The notes: generated by a model from the letters alone, not told the origin. A DNA stretch of 64,000 bases from Pollenia angustigena (GCA_930367215.1 OV884058.1:222994208-223058207); one strand, 5' to 3'. Positions 33,601 through 45,405 are shown, numbered from the stretch's first letter. Numbers and translations are program-made.

Positions 33601-34624
33601 ATTTATAAGACTGACTTTACACTTTTTTTTTTGATTCAGTACCTTTTAAATGGTTAAATATAGCAAGAAAATGATTATTGAAAAATTTCAAATCGATATT
33701 TAAATTCTAACGTGCCGCTCAATGCATACATACTAGTTATTAACATATGAGTAGGAGAGCTGCAAACTATTTTATTTGAATTTCGGAAAAAATTAAAGAA
33801 ACATATAGCGCCCGATTAAATGGACCAAATGAGTTGAACTTTTTTGATTCTAAAGTGTTATGTCCTTCTTGACTTATAACTCAACAGTTTAAAAATTGAA
33901 ACCAATTGAAATATAGAAAAATAATGGATTTCATTTTAGAACGAACGAGTTTCGTAACGAACTTTAGAAAGAGTTTTGCTATAATACGTATGGGATCATT
34001 AAACTTTAGTATATTAAAGTTATATTTATTTATTAAAATTATGCAAACAGGTCTAAAAATCTAACAATAGTTCTGTAGGGAGAGATAAACTACACAAATT
34101 CAAGTGTTTTTTCAAAATACGCTTTTTATACTGTTGGAATCAGAATTTTCCTCTATAGATGTGTGACGATATCTTGAAGCTTGGGTTTTCGGGCCTCTTT
34201 TAACCGGTTACATTTTTTAATCGGCACGCTTCTCGCTTTCTTTTACAACTTCTATTATTTATGATTTTACCCTTTGATCATAATGCCAATGAATTTTGAA
34301 AAAATTTGTTTTCAGATCCGACTTTGATTCCAGGATCAGCCAAATATTTAAAATTTATTTTACTTTTCGAAAAACATTATTTTTTTTTGCAAATCGTTTC
34401 AGATTTTTTTAATTTGACGGGATAATTTTCCTTCCACATTAATAATTTTACTTTCTGCAATATCAATGAATTTGACTTGAATATTAAGTTAACTAACCCC
34501 CCTAATTAGTTATTGTTCCACCAATATATCCGTTATTTGAAAATACAAATGCTAATTGACTTCTGATGTTATTTAAATTTAATATTTATTTTACTTTTTT
34601 TATTGCTTAATCATCGATATCAAC

Positions 34625-34870
34625 AAGCCATTCTGACATTCTTAAATTACTCAAAGTTTTTGGAATAGAATTCTGAAGCATCTAGCCAGGCCAACATTAT
34701 GTACTACTGGCTACGGTGGAGGGGGAATCAAGGGATACATTTCATTAAAAATTGCAATATTATCGAATTGGCTTCTAATTTCCCCTGCAACGCGGTATAA
34801 CCTATGTGACAAGCAAGTAACTTGCAACAGTGTTTGATAAAATATTTTAAACCCATTACAAACCTTAATT
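34625..34870 (-). pseudogene. hAT-type transposase fragment
   Basis: Frames KLLACHIGYTALQGKLEANS and, after stops, WLDASEFYSKNFE parallel the copy at 50.1-50.4 kb (LLHVLLAWHMGCNELQ, IDASEFYSKNFEQFKNV), which fit a hAT family block around LAHGLHRVAE...W(L)DA..YY..NF. Confidence 0.6.
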
Positions 34871-35050
34871 TTTTTTGGAAGGTTTCTTTAGTATACTCAA
34901 AAGTTTTTTTAAGAACTTTTTTTTTATGTAATATGGAAATTAAGAAAAAATCGCTCAAAAATGTCAAAATATGCATTTAATGCAAAATATGCAAAAACAA
35001 ATCGATGCCATTTTAACGCAAATTTAATGATTCGGAAAGATAATTCCCCC

Positions 35051-35423
35051 CCAGCAAATAATAGGACCAGTCCAAACAAGCGTGTAAAGAGTAGTCCACA
35101 AGGGACCAGGACTAGTCCAAAACTAACCCAAACGTATGGAAAAAACCTGGTCTATTTAAAATTACGATGTCCTAGGAGAGGACCATATAACCCACCTTTG
35201 GACCACTAAGGAGTAGTTTTAAAACTACTCCATGGTATACACAAGAGGATTAGTTTTGAAGTCGTTTAAAAACGAAAGCATGTCGTTAAAAAACGAAGAC
35301 ATGTCGTCTCACTACAAACACTTTTTAACAATGACATGGTCCATGCTTGCATTACATCGGACCAGTCCATGGAGTAGTCCATTTTATCAAAATGGATCAG
35401 GTGGTCCAATTTTATTTGCAGGG
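35051..35423. mobile_element. MITE A, near-complete copy
   Basis: Runs from CCAGCAAATAATAGGACCAG to GGTCCAATTTTATTTGCAGGG-type end. It reads TTTAAATAGACCAGG-equivalent sequence uninterrupted where 6769-7392 carries MITE B. TA follows the right end. Confidence 0.75.
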
Positions 35424-35466
35424 TATCGACAAAAAACATGCATTTGCATGGAAATCGAATACCTAC

Positions 35467-36754
35467 ACACAGAAAAAAATCAATGTAAATTCGTTTAAAA
35501 CAAGGTTGATTTAACATTTTTCAGTAGTGATTTTGCTTCATTGTTGTTTCATGTTAATTTAACATGATTTTACAATAACTTGCGAACAACATTTTTTTCT
35601 TTTAAAACAACTATAATTCATGTTAATTTAACATTGCAGTAAAGTTAGAGCAAAATGTCATTTACATTGATATAAAAATCCGAATCACGTTGAATGAAAG
35701 TTATTTCAAGTTGAAACAACGTGAATTTCATGTAGAATCAAATTGGTTGGAGTGTGATATAACAGTGTGAATGCGACATATGCATTTATTTAAGAATAAT
35801 TCAAAACACTTACCCCTGTAACACATGTTTCACTTATTTTGTACCTCCTTTGTTAACAGAAGCATCAGCAGAATGGCCCGATATGGTTTTCATCATCATT
35901 CTACTTTGAAAACTTGATGTACTAGGTTAGGTTAGAGTGGCCGGTCACAAAGAACCCGCATAGACCGAATAGGTCCCTAGCGTTACCACATTGTACGATA
36001 ACCCGCAGAAGAAAGTCAGTAAAAACGTCAGTCAGATGTGATGGTATCCAGAGTACCCCACACTCTCTTGACGAATGCCAGCCAGGAGTCTCATTAACCC
36101 AATTCCAGAGATTTTCCCGAGATCTTGGAGATAATGATCTCCCAGACAGTTCGCCCTGGAGCGCACGAGTGCCGGACAGTAGCATAGCAAGTGCTCTACC
36201 GTCTCCTTTTCCCCTGGTACCCCACAAAATCTACAATTGTCGCTATTCAATTGCCCCGCCCTACGGGCGTATACCGCAGTCCGTCATAAAACCTATCAGA
36301 AGTCTACAGTCCCTTCTCGATAGCGACAGAAGAATTCTCGTCGACTCCGGATCGTAGGATCCCCACATTACCTTGGAAACCCTGCACTTGATGTACTATT
36401 TAACTAAATAATTTTAATTAAAAGAATACGGGAATTGTCTTCTTTTTATAACATATTTTAAACATGAAAATAAAAAATGTACATACTTAAGTATGTATAC
36501 ATGTTAATTTAACAAGATAAACTTTTGATTTTAATATAAAACAGGTTTTTATGGATTCAATATTGAACAATGTTATTTTAACAGTAAATAATATTAAATA
36601 AACGTGATTTAAGGTTATTTTAATATTTTTCATTTCAAATTAATATGAAATAATTATAAATTTAAATCAAGGGCATAGTTTTGCAGAAATTTACCATGAT
36701 TCTCAATCAAAACTTAGACATGTTATTTTAACATTGCTATTTTTTTCTGCGTGT
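35467..36754. mobile_element. MITE with ACAC(GC)AGAAAAAAA ends and CATGTTAATTTAACA motifs
   Basis: Left ACACAGAAAAAAAT and right ATTTTTTTCTGCGTGT are inverted; TGTTAATTTAACATG palindromes recur through the interior. A 461-base retrotransposon fragment is inserted at 35925. Confidence 0.6.
35925..36385 (-). mobile_element. 5'-truncated non-LTR retrotransposon, 13-bp duplication
   Basis: Flanked by identical ACTTGATGTACTA (35912-35924, 36386-36398). The minus strand encodes RILLSLSRRDCRLLIGFMTD and, after a frameshift, SDNCRFCGVPGEKETVEHLL followed by CYCPALVRSRANCLG: the RNase H-tail and CxxC...H...C zinc knuckle of Jockey/R1-group ORF2. The 3' end is a short (TAACC)n-type tail (TCTAACCTAACC) rather than poly(A). 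Confidence 0.85.
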
Positions 36755-36779
36755 ACTTATTACAAAAATCATTTTTCGT

Positions 36780-38370
36780 TACGGGTTTGAGCGTACTAAA
36801 GTGATTTTCGAGAGTGGGTTTTTTGGTAAACTATGGACCGATCTTAACGAAATTTGACAGTGTTATTTCTACTCAAAATATAAAACGTTACGACTTGAGA
36901 CGTAGTAAAGTGTTTTTCAAGAGTGGACTTTATTTGGGCCTTATGGTAAATCATCCACCCATCTTCACGATACAGTGATATCTAGTCACATGAAACGGCT
37001 CCACGAAAAGCCCCCCAATGAAATAACGCCCAAACGGGAAATGAAATATTCCCCAATTTTTTTTCATACTTTTTTGGGTGTTATTTCATATGAAAAAACT
37101 CCCAATTTTTTTGGGCCGTTTTTCATTTTTTTTTGGGAATTATTTCATTCTTCATTTGGGGTTTTCAAATTATGAAATAATCTCCAATGAAATAACACCC
37201 AACAAATTTTTAAAATTCGGGGCTTGTTTCATAGCGTGTTTAATTTGGGTGTTATTTCATTTTTAATTCGGAGGTTATTTCATTTTTAACACCAAAGTTA
37301 AGTATTGAAATCTGGCTTCGCATACTAAAGTTTTTCTGCGTGACTTAGGGATTTTTTAGTGCTTAGGGATTTTTTCCTCCAGTAGGACGCGGCAGGTGGC
37401 TTCGCTGAATGAAGTTTGCCTGCGTGCGTCACAAGAATAAAAAAATGTTTTTCAATGATAACTAAGGATTTTCCCTTTTACAGAATGTTGACAGCAATAT
37501 TTTTGAACCGAATATATCCTTATTATTAAGAAGACGCCTGCAGGCCTCCACACGATTCATTTCAATAATTTTGCGACTTTGCTGTTGGTCCATATTGACT
37601 TCATGAAATCCTTGGTGAAACTGACTCTTTTATGAATTTTGGACATAATTTCATTTTTGTTGCTGATGGGGTTAATTTCATTGGGGGTTATTTCATTTTC
37701 ATCATTGGGTGTTATTTCATATGAAATAACATCAAAATATTGAGGGTGGTTTCGTTTTCGTTTTGGGGTTTATTTCATTTATTTTTTGATGTTATTTCAT
37801 TCACTGCTTTTGGATGTTATTTCCTATTTTTTGGGGATTATTTCATTGGTGGCTATTTCCTGGGCGTTATTTCATTGGGGGGCTTTTCGTGGAGCCTTTG
37901 AAACTATGACAAATGAAATTATATTACAATAGCAATATTCGTTCTGGTTTTACGCGTACTAAAGTGTTTTCCGGGAGTGCTCTTTATTTGAGGCCTTTGT
38001 TAAATTATGGACTAATCTTCACGAAATTTTATGGTATAATTTCTGGTCATATAGAACGAATTTGTGCAAAATCGTATAACAATACGTGCATTCCGCCAAA
38101 CAATCAATTTTTTAGCGTGGTGGATTAATTACTCTTACTCTACTGAATCGATTTTGCTGGATTAAGGTCCCAAACTGCTTAGGACAACTAGAAACAATTT
38201 TATACTGATATTGGTCTTTTGTTTTAAGCATTACGAAGGTGAGCGTGTTTTCAACAGACGGACAGACATACGGACATGGCTTAAGTGACATGAAATTACT
38301 CAAGGACCCAAAAGTAACTTATATACTTTATGGAGTCTTAGATGAATGTTAAAAAAATTTCACACGAAAT
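36780..38370 (+). mobile_element. Fly repeat (CGTACTAAAGTGTTTTCCGG units), partial
   Basis: Contains units GCGTACTAAAGTG(A/T)TTTTC and the ACGGACAGACATACGGACAT, TCAAGGACCCA end of the 25681 family, split by the foldback at 36997-37896. The right terminus is lost near 38370. Confidence 0.5.
36997..37896. mobile_element. Foldback element (GGCTCCACGAAAAGCCCCCC), copy 1
   Basis: Inverted ends GGCTCCACGAAAAGCCCCCC / GGGGGGCTTTTCGTGGAGCC. Flanks CATGAAAC and TTTGAAAC match at 6 of 8. The arms are arrays of ATGAAATAA alternating with CCC runs, inverted across the centre. The middle carries unrelated sequence (37300-37560). Confidence 0.8.
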
Positions 38371-39135
38371 GACTCAATACAGAGAGAATTTTGAGAGTTT
38401 GAAAATTTTTTTTCAACAAAAGCGTACATTATATGGGAATCTACATAAAATTCGAATATTAAATGGCGGTCAGACCTTATCCGTAAATAGCGTTTAACTC
38501 TCAAAAAAAAAAAAAAAAAAAATAAATAAAAAATCAAATAAGTGAAATAAATTAATAATCACACCTTTTAATAAGTCGTTGTCACATCAAGTCGACGACT
38601 ACATTACTTCGACGTTAATTTGGTATTTGCTAAGAAGGTTGTCTCGCCTTAGTATTTATCGGAAAACTGACAGCAAAAAATCCAATCTTTTATATATCAT
38701 TTCTTCTGACGCTTTCGCCTGTTCACCTATTTCCGAATGACGATTTCGTTCGCTTCACTTAAATGTAAAACAAATTTAAAAATATTATTTTTGTTTTATA
38801 TTCATGTAAGTTAAGAGAACGATATCTTCGTTTGAAAAAGATAAGAATATATTTAACATCTTATAATGCAAATATATATTTAAAAGTTATATTTTATTTA
38901 AATATTTGTGTGTTTCAGTAAACAAGATACACTAAGCATACCATTTTGCTACTAAAACCACAAAAATTCGAAAATGGCCCATTCCCGGAAACTTAAAATA
39001 ATTTTACTTTTATAACATAAACAGAGGCTTACAATTTTAGGAAAAACTTCAAAAAGTCAATTGATTTAAGAGATATTCAGTTTTATGTTTCTCCTGAACG
39101 ATTTGTATTTTTGTACCTGAGCCCTTTTATAAATG
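38371..39135. other. Non-coding spacer
   Basis: Includes CTCTCAAAAAAAAAAAAAAA at 38495-38521, possibly an old poly(A) tail, and a TTCGTTCGCTTCACTTAAAT segment at 38745 similar to 32630 and 42029. No gene. Confidence 0.35.
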
Positions 39136-39558
39136 ACTAGCATTTAAACCGCTACTTCGTTAGCGCTTTTCCTTCGTAGACTTTTTTAGGCCAAATTTTA
39201 TTTTTCTAGGTTTGAACTTGTTTAAATACTAACATTGAACATATTTATATGCCAAAGTATATGTATTTAGACTAATCTAAGTTTTAGTTAACAAGTTCCA
39301 ACATTTTTCATCTCAAAGGTTGATATTCACACAGGACTTTGCCCCTATAATTTTGTGTTTCTAAGTTCAATATTATAGAAAATTCAAAAAGTACCACTCG
39401 TAGAACACAAAAGCAAATGAAAGAAACTTAATTTCACGTATTATCCTTTTTGATACTTTTTTCTCTCCATTTATGTATCAAAAATTTCAATGTTGCCCAT
39501 AATTTAGTACGTTTATGTCATAGAATGAAGACGGAAATTCAAAAAGTACCAATTAATG

Positions 39559-40633
39559 GGCTCCACGAAAAGCCCCCCAATGAAATAACGCCCAGGCAAT
39601 AATCCCCAATGAAATAAACCCCAAAAAACAGGAAATAGCACCCAAAAACAGTGAATGAAATAACATCGAAAAATAAATGAATTAAACCCCAAAACGAAAA
39701 CGAAACAACCCCCCATATTTGGAAGTTATTCTCATATGAAATAACACCCAATGATAAAACTGAAATAACCCCCAATGAAATAAACCCCATCAGCAACAAA
39801 AATGAAATTATGCCCAAAATTCATAAAAGAGTCAGTTTCACCAAGGATTTCATAAAGTCAAGGATTTCATAAAGGAGGCCCGCAGGCGTCTTCTTCATAA
39901 TAACGATATATTCGGTTCAAAAATATTGCTGCAGTTATTTACCCGCCCGTAGATCCTTGTAGCCCTGCTCTGTTTTTGCAGTTCGGAAGACAATTTGCCT
40001 TTTACGTTGGGCCTTTACACAACTACCTCCACTGTTTAAAAAAAAATGTTTTTCACTTAAAGAAAATAGCAAATTGATATTTCTTCGTTTTGCACCAACA
40101 ATTTCGAATTCCATTTTTTCAAATATTAACACGAGATGATGTAAAGCGTCCGAACTTCGAAAATATTTTATGTTTTACAACAACTCAACTCAACATGCAA
40201 GGCAGATTGTACTCATATGTTGACACTGTTATTCCAAAAAACAGTTACTTGAATTCTCAAAAAAAAAAAACGAAAGAGATCGAAATAAGCAAATGAAATA
40301 AACCCAAAATAAAATGAAATAACCCCAAAAAACAAACAGCTTTAAAAACGAAATAACCCCCGAATAAAAAATGAAAAAACACCCAAGTTAAACACGCTAT
40401 GAAACAAGCCCCGAATCTTAAAAATTTGTTGGGTGTTATTTCATTGGAGATTATTTCATTATTGAAAACCCCAAATGCGGAATGAAATAATTTCCAAAAA
40501 AAAAATTAAAAACGGCCCAAAAAAACTGGGAGTTATTTCATATGAAATACGCCCAAAAATGTATGAAAAGAAATTGGGGAATATTTCATTTCTCGTTTGG
40601 GCGTTATTTCATTGGGGGGCTTTTCGTGGAGCC
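39559..40633. mobile_element. Foldback element (GGCTCCACGAAAAGCCCCCC), copy 2, AATTAATG duplication
   Basis: Same perfect 20-base-plus ends as copy 1; flanked by identical AATTAATG (39551-39558, 40634-40641). Arms made of ATGAAATAA/CCC modules. The 8-base duplication suggests hAT-type mobilisation. Confidence 0.9.
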
Positions 40634-40679
40634 AATTAATGAACAAAAAAGTAACTAAAAGCTCTTTTACAGCTTCTCA

Positions 40680-41340
40680 TTCACCCTGGACCTTGCATGG
40701 AAATTCAAAACGTACCAGTAAAAGAACAACAAGGTACCAAAAACTTCCCTCTTATAGATTCTTTTTCGATTCTTATCACCTCAGGACATTGCATCTTGAA
40801 TAATAACGGAAATTCAAAAAGTACCATTTAAAGAACAAATAAGTACCAAAAAGTCCTCTTCAAGATTCGCATTCAGTCAGGGCCTTGCATGTTTAATTTT
40901 ATCTTTCTAGGTCCAATGCCAACGGAAATTCAAAAAGTACCAGCCAAAGAATAAAAAAAGTACCAAAAACTTTCTTCTTATAGATTCTTATCCACTCGGG
41001 ACATTGCATCTTGAATTTTATGTTTCTAGGTCCAATAATAACGGATATTCAAAAAGTACCAGTTTAAGAACAAAAAAAAAGTTCCAAAAAGCCCACTTAC
41101 AGATTCTCACTCACTCAAAACCTGGCATGTTTAATTTTATCTTTCTAGGTCCAACACCAACGAAAATTCAAAAAGTTACAGTCAAACAATAAAAAATTAC
41201 CAAAAAGTTCCCTCTTATAGAATCTCATCCACTCAGAACATTGGATCTTGAATTTTATATTTCTAGGTCCAATACTAACTAAAATGTACCAATTAAAGAA
41301 CAAAAAAGTACCAAACAGTTGCGTCATAGATTGTAGAACC
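40680..41340. repeat. Tandem repeat, about 120-bp period
   Basis: Units begin ATTCAAAAAGTACCA and recur at about 40807, 40927, 41047 and 41167, each with TTCTCAT...CACTC, TTGAATTTTAT and TCTAGGTCCAA. Diverged, at least five units. Internal to the Helitron-like element. Confidence 0.75.
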
Positions 41341-42370
41341 AAAAAGCTAAAGAAAAATATCAAATATCCCGTATTTCTCCTTATTGGTACTATTTTTCAA
41401 AAATTTCATTATTGTTGTAGGCCCCATAATTTAGTACAAATATGCCAATGAATGGAGAAAAATATTTTATAAAAAAAGTACTAGAAATAGTTATGATTTT
41501 CACCACTTAAATGTTCGAATATTGAAAAAGTACAAAATTCGTATTTTTTTGATAAGTTTCGAATGTGGTATAAATTTTGTTTTTATGTTTTTTTGTTCAA
41601 AAAAGTACCAAAATTTAGGTACCAGACACCTGCCCGTATTACATTTTTTGTATCTCTTTTAGTTTTGGAGATATAAGGTTACCGAATTTTACCGTTTCAC
41701 CCCCTAAACATTCGAATTTCCAATAATCCCGTCTTAGTGGATCGATTTGGGCTTAAGTTTTTAGCTTCAGGCGTTTAGGCTGTGCGATGATGAATCAGTC
41801 AGTGAGTCAATCAGTCAGTAACGTTACAATTTTATTTATATAGATTCATTTAAAAAGAGTGTTTTTGGGAATCTAAAATTAAAACTAAAAGTAAAGTTTT
41901 TATCTTGACGGATTTAGTTATTCAAGTCGTGCTTCATAGTTGCCATTTCGCCGAAGTCTAAAATGTATTTTATGTACATATTAATAACGTTAGTTTTCGG
42001 TAAGCTTTCACCTTTTTTCGAACTAAAATTTCGTTCGCTTAACTTACATTGAGGGCTGTAGGAAAAATCGCCCAAAGAAAAATGGCCCAAAAAAAAAATG
42101 AAAAAATCGCCCAAAAAAATTCCATGTAAAATTGGGCCTGAATTCATATGAAAAGTGACCCAAAATTTTTGGGCTATTTTTCGTTATTTTTGGGTGATTT
42201 TTCGTTTTTTAAATTTCGTCAAAATCATTCATTATTACTATACGTCGAATACCTAAATGTTATTTATAAAAATAACAGGACATATTGCAAAAAGGTGGCA
42301 TGTCATAACGTCCAGTGTCATAGTGTCCGTGGACAAACTCGAAAGCATAGCTTACAAACTCGAAAGCATA

Positions 42371-42620
42371 GCCGGCCTTGGGCCGGGCGCAAGGATTTTC
42401 TCCTCTTTGACAAAACAAGTACCGGCTTCGCTTAATAAAGCTTCTCTGCACAGCCGGCCTTCGGCCGGGGGCAAGGATTTTCTCCTCTATGGTATAACAA
42501 AAACCGGCTTCGCTAACTAAAGCTTCTCTACATAGCCGGCCTTCGGCCGGGCGCAAGGATTTTCTCCTCTATGGTATAACAAAAACCGGCTTCGCTAACT
42601 AAAGCTTATCTGCGAAGTCG
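42371..42620. repeat. 82-bp tandem repeat with CCGGCCTTCGGCCGG hairpins
   Basis: GCCGGCCTT starts at 42371, 42453 and 42535 (82-base steps), each followed by GCAAGGATTTTCTCCTCTAT and ACCGGCTTCGCTAA. Every unit has a strong CCGGCC/GGCCGG stem, in marked contrast to the AT-rich surroundings. AAGGATTATCTCCTCTATGG recurs at 63838. Confidence 0.8.
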
Positions 42621-42831
42621 GCCTTCGTTCGGAAACAAGGCAGATTTAAGAAGCTTTACTTAGGGAAACCGGTCTTTGTTATACCATTGAGGAGAAAATC
42701 CTTGCGCCCGGCCGAAGGCCTGCTATGCCGAGACGCTTTAGTAAGCGCTGCCGGTATTTGTTACACCATAGGGGAGAAAGTCCTTGCACCCAAAAGTATT
42801 TTCGTTATATGTTTAATATATGCACCCAGAG

Positions 42832-42982
42832 AAAAAACAACAAAACCATTTTTAAAAAAATGTTGACCATATTATGTTTAATTTAACCAAATCATTGTCA
42901 CCGACAACCAATGGTAAAATTAGTTTCTTTAAAAATAGTTTTGTTGGTTGTGACCATAATAAAACATGTTTTTCTCTGCGTA
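42832..42982. mobile_element. Small MITE (CCCAGAGAAAAAACAAC)
   Basis: CCCAGAGAAAAAACA and TGTTTTTCTCTGCG ends, with inner ACCAACAAAACTATTTTTAA-type inverted arms; about 150 bases. Confidence 0.5.
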
Positions 42983-43330
42983 TATGTAGATCTTTTTTTT
43001 GTATTTAACATCTTTAGTAATTATGGACCTTATGACATTTTTAAAAATTACATAATGTCCATTTGCAAAGTGTCTTAATGCCCACGGACATTATGACATT
43101 TTCAAAAGTGTCACAGTGTCCATGGACACTACGACACTGGACGTTATGACATGCCACCTTGCAAAAAGCTATATTCAGTTTTGAGTAATTGATTATAACT
43201 ATGCAGTGATTAATTGGCGGAGGGCTCAAATCAGTATTACTGTCCATACTGCCAAGCAGCTGTTGAAGCTACAATGCAATTTTTACATAAAACTTACATT
43301 TGTATGTTACTTTATTTATATTTTATACTT

Positions 43331-43544
43331 ATGGTGTTTTCTTTTCTACAAAAAAGTGTGACATTTTATTTTAAAAAAATGCAATTTGGTGTCTGTTTCA
43401 TAAAAATTTTGCTTCCAAAAAGGGTGAGTTTTTTTAGAATAAAACAAGCCACCCTTTTCGGGAGCAAAATGTTTGAGAAACAGACTCCAAATTGCATTTT
43501 TTTTAAATAAAATGTCACATTTTTTGTAGAAAAGAAAACACCAT
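43331..43544. mobile_element. Near-perfect palindromic MITE (TGGTGTTTTCTTTTCTAC)
   Basis: Arms of about 70 bases: ATGGTGTTTTCTTTTCTACA and complement, continuing through GTGACATTTTATTT and GCAATTTGG(T/A)GTCTGTTTC. Short loop with GCTTCCAAAAAGGGTG and its complement. Very few mismatches, so young. Confidence 0.75.
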
Positions 43545-43778
43545 TAATTTATACTTTTTTGCAAATTCGGAAATTTTTCATTTTTTTTCGGAAAAAATTC
43601 GTTTTTGCTTTTTGGGTAATTTTCCATTTTTTTTGGGTCCTTTTTCGTTTTTTTTTGGCAAAATTTCATATTTAACTTTTTGGGTAATTTTTCATGTTCT
43701 TTTGGGCGATTCTTCATTTGGGCGATTTTTCATTTTTATTTTAGGCCATTTTTCTTTGGGCGATTTTTCCTACAGCCG

Positions 43779-44325
43779 TTCATTGAGCAGGCCAACAATT
43801 CTAACAATTAATTACAAAGTTTGTGTCCATAAGTTTTTTTAATATTGCATTTTTTTACTTCAAATGTATTTAATAAATATATTTACTTTCTAACTAAAAT
43901 TTCCTATCGACTTACCCCAGGTCAACACCAAAGATAAATATCTAAGTAACTTGTCAATAACGTCGGCAGAATAACAGAGCAATATTTCTTAAGGCATGGG
44001 AAAACGTATTTATGTTAACTCATAGTTTGAAAAAATCAAGGAAGAAGGTGCAGTGTAAAAGCATACGCCATATTGCAAAAAATTTTTTTAATAATATAAA
44101 TTCTTTCTAATTCGACTTTATTATTTAAATGTTTAGTCATATGTTTAAATTTGAGGCCTTTTGTTTTATATAAAAATATAAATTTTATTAAATTTATTTT
44201 ATTTTTTGTAAAAAAATAAAATTAATATTTTTATATAAAAAAGAACTAAAGCTTAAGCAAATGAATATAAATTTATATAATAAAGATTGAAGAGAAACAA
44301 ACTTAATTCCTTTCCCACACAATTT
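43779..44325. other. Non-coding spacer
   Basis: AT-rich sequence without gene or repeat boundary. Confidence 0.35.
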
Positions 44326-44797
44326 TTTTTTTTTTTTGATTTTGCTTAAACACTAAAAAATTTTTGGCTAACTATCTAGTTATATTGCCAGGGTATCACA
44401 CGGTTTGTTGGAGCCTCATCCACAAGTCCTCGATCGACCTACCCCTTCGTAAAGGAAGGCGAAGAACTTCCAGAATAAGCTCCAGAGTATATCTTGTCTC
44501 CACAGTAAAACGTCTGAGTTATTTCCTTGGTACTCCACCAGTAAAACGTCTGAGTTATATTGGTTCTCCACCAGACAAAACCTCAAATTGAGCTTAAAAA
44601 CGATTGCATATAGTTAATGCAGATACCTCAAAAACTGTAACTCGGTACAGTTATACGACGCCGAAACACCAACCAATGCGGGGTGACAACATAAAACGCA
44701 ACAAAAGCAGACAAACAAAAACGACCTGTTTGCCCTTAAGAAATAATGACAAAAAGCGCGAGCTGCTTCTCCACTCAGAGCAGTTTGACGAGTGCTA
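44326..44797 (-). mobile_element. Short non-LTR-type retroposon, copy 2 (ACACAATTT duplication)
   Basis: T run at the left, minus-strand start CACTCGTCAAACTGCTCTGA at the right, with ACACAATTT on both sides (44317-44325, 44798-44806). The body matches 24364-24875 but has a different number of TTCTCCACCAG units. Confidence 0.8.
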
Positions 44798-44933
44798 ACA
44801 CAATTTGCTTCTATTTTTTTTTCTTTTTGCCTTTTTTTCAATTGACAACCAAATTTGACGTTTTATGTTAGCAATAATTGTCAACCAAAAATTGACTAAC
44901 AATTATTGCAACATAAATTTCCGGCAATAAATA

Positions 44934-45405
44934 CCCTAGAGGGAAGCGAACTGACACCAAAGTAGTCTCGTGATAGGGGTTTGGTGGTAGAGACCGGTTC
45001 TAGTTCTCACACTTTCTATGAATAAGACCTATCACATTTACATGGGGTTGTCATTGGAGGGGGTCAATTGACACCATTCGACCAGTCACACATCTATTCT
45101 AAATGGACGTGTTTAGTAACAGTTACTATAATGTAGTATTATTTCAATATGTACAATGCAAAATTTTTTCAGTAAAACAAGTCCTAGAACTAAATTTAAG
45201 AACCAAATTTTAGAAAGTCCCAAAAAATGAGTCATTCCACCGGTGAAGACTGTACTGTAATTAATTACTTTTTCTAGCTTTTTGTTCTTCATAAACCAGT
45301 TACATGATTGGTTCTCCTTTCACTGGTCACGTACCTGTACCTGTTCTATTTTCACAACTCCCAGGACCATTCTGTTAGACCAATTGACACAAATTTCCCG
45401 CAGGG
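44934..45405. mobile_element. MITE with CCCT(A/G)(G/C)(A/G)GGGAA ends, TA duplication
   Basis: CCCTAGAGGGAAGCGAACTG and the inverted right end TTTCCCGCAGGG, flanked by TA (44932-44933, 45406-45407). GACACCA/GGTGTCAATTGACC motifs near both ends. Possibly the same superfamily as MITE A. Confidence 0.6.

Larger units (their letters stand above)
34480..35458 (-). mobile_element. Decayed hAT element, copy of the 49860-51030 family
   Basis: Minus-strand sequence matches 49870-50450: the end region GATTTCCATGCAAATGCATG at 35440, then ATTATCTTTCCGAATCATT, then a transposase relic. MITE A (35051-35423) is inserted and removed about 20 bases of its host. Confidence 0.6.
39136..41846 (-). mobile_element. 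Helitron-like element with 120-bp tandem repeats
   Basis: The minus-strand 3' end is CGCTAACGAAGTAGCG hairpin, then GTTTAAATGCTAGT. The opposite end has GATGATGAATCAGTCAGTGA and ATTTATATAGATTC, as in 27270-28300. A foldback (39559-40633) is inserted. Confidence 0.65.
42283..43162. mobile_element. Foldback element with GGTGGCATGTCATAACGTCC ends
   Basis: Left GGTGGCATGTCATAACGTCC and right GGACGTTATGACATGCCACC are inverted for more than 40 bases (continuing AGTGTCATAGTGTCC). Inside are a GC-rich 82-base tandem array, its inverted half-copy at 42670-42790, and a small MITE at 42832-42982. Confidence 0.75.
42053..43778. mobile_element. Foldback element (GGCTGTAGGAAAAATCGCCC), 7/8 duplication
   Basis: Ends GGCTGTAGGAAAAATCGCCC / GGGCGATTTTTCCTACAGCC; flanks TACATTGA and TTCATTGA. 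The arms alternate ATGAAAAAATCGCCC modules, the same design as the GGCTCC family with a different module. Contains nested elements at 42283-43162 and 43331-43544. Confidence 0.8.

Noticed and set aside
37078..37266. Hydrophobic frames in foldback arms (also 39513-39817 and 63280-63603)
   Set aside because: They are translations of the ATGAAATAA/CCC modules, not membrane proteins.
42371..42620. Regular repeats resembling a CRISPR array
   Set aside because: The units are contiguous 82-bp repeats without unique spacers, in a eukaryotic foldback element.
43214..43300. Possible zinc-binding CPYC motif in a frame
   Set aside because: Only one CxxC pair, followed by sequence of a palindromic MITE; not a zinc finger I can support.
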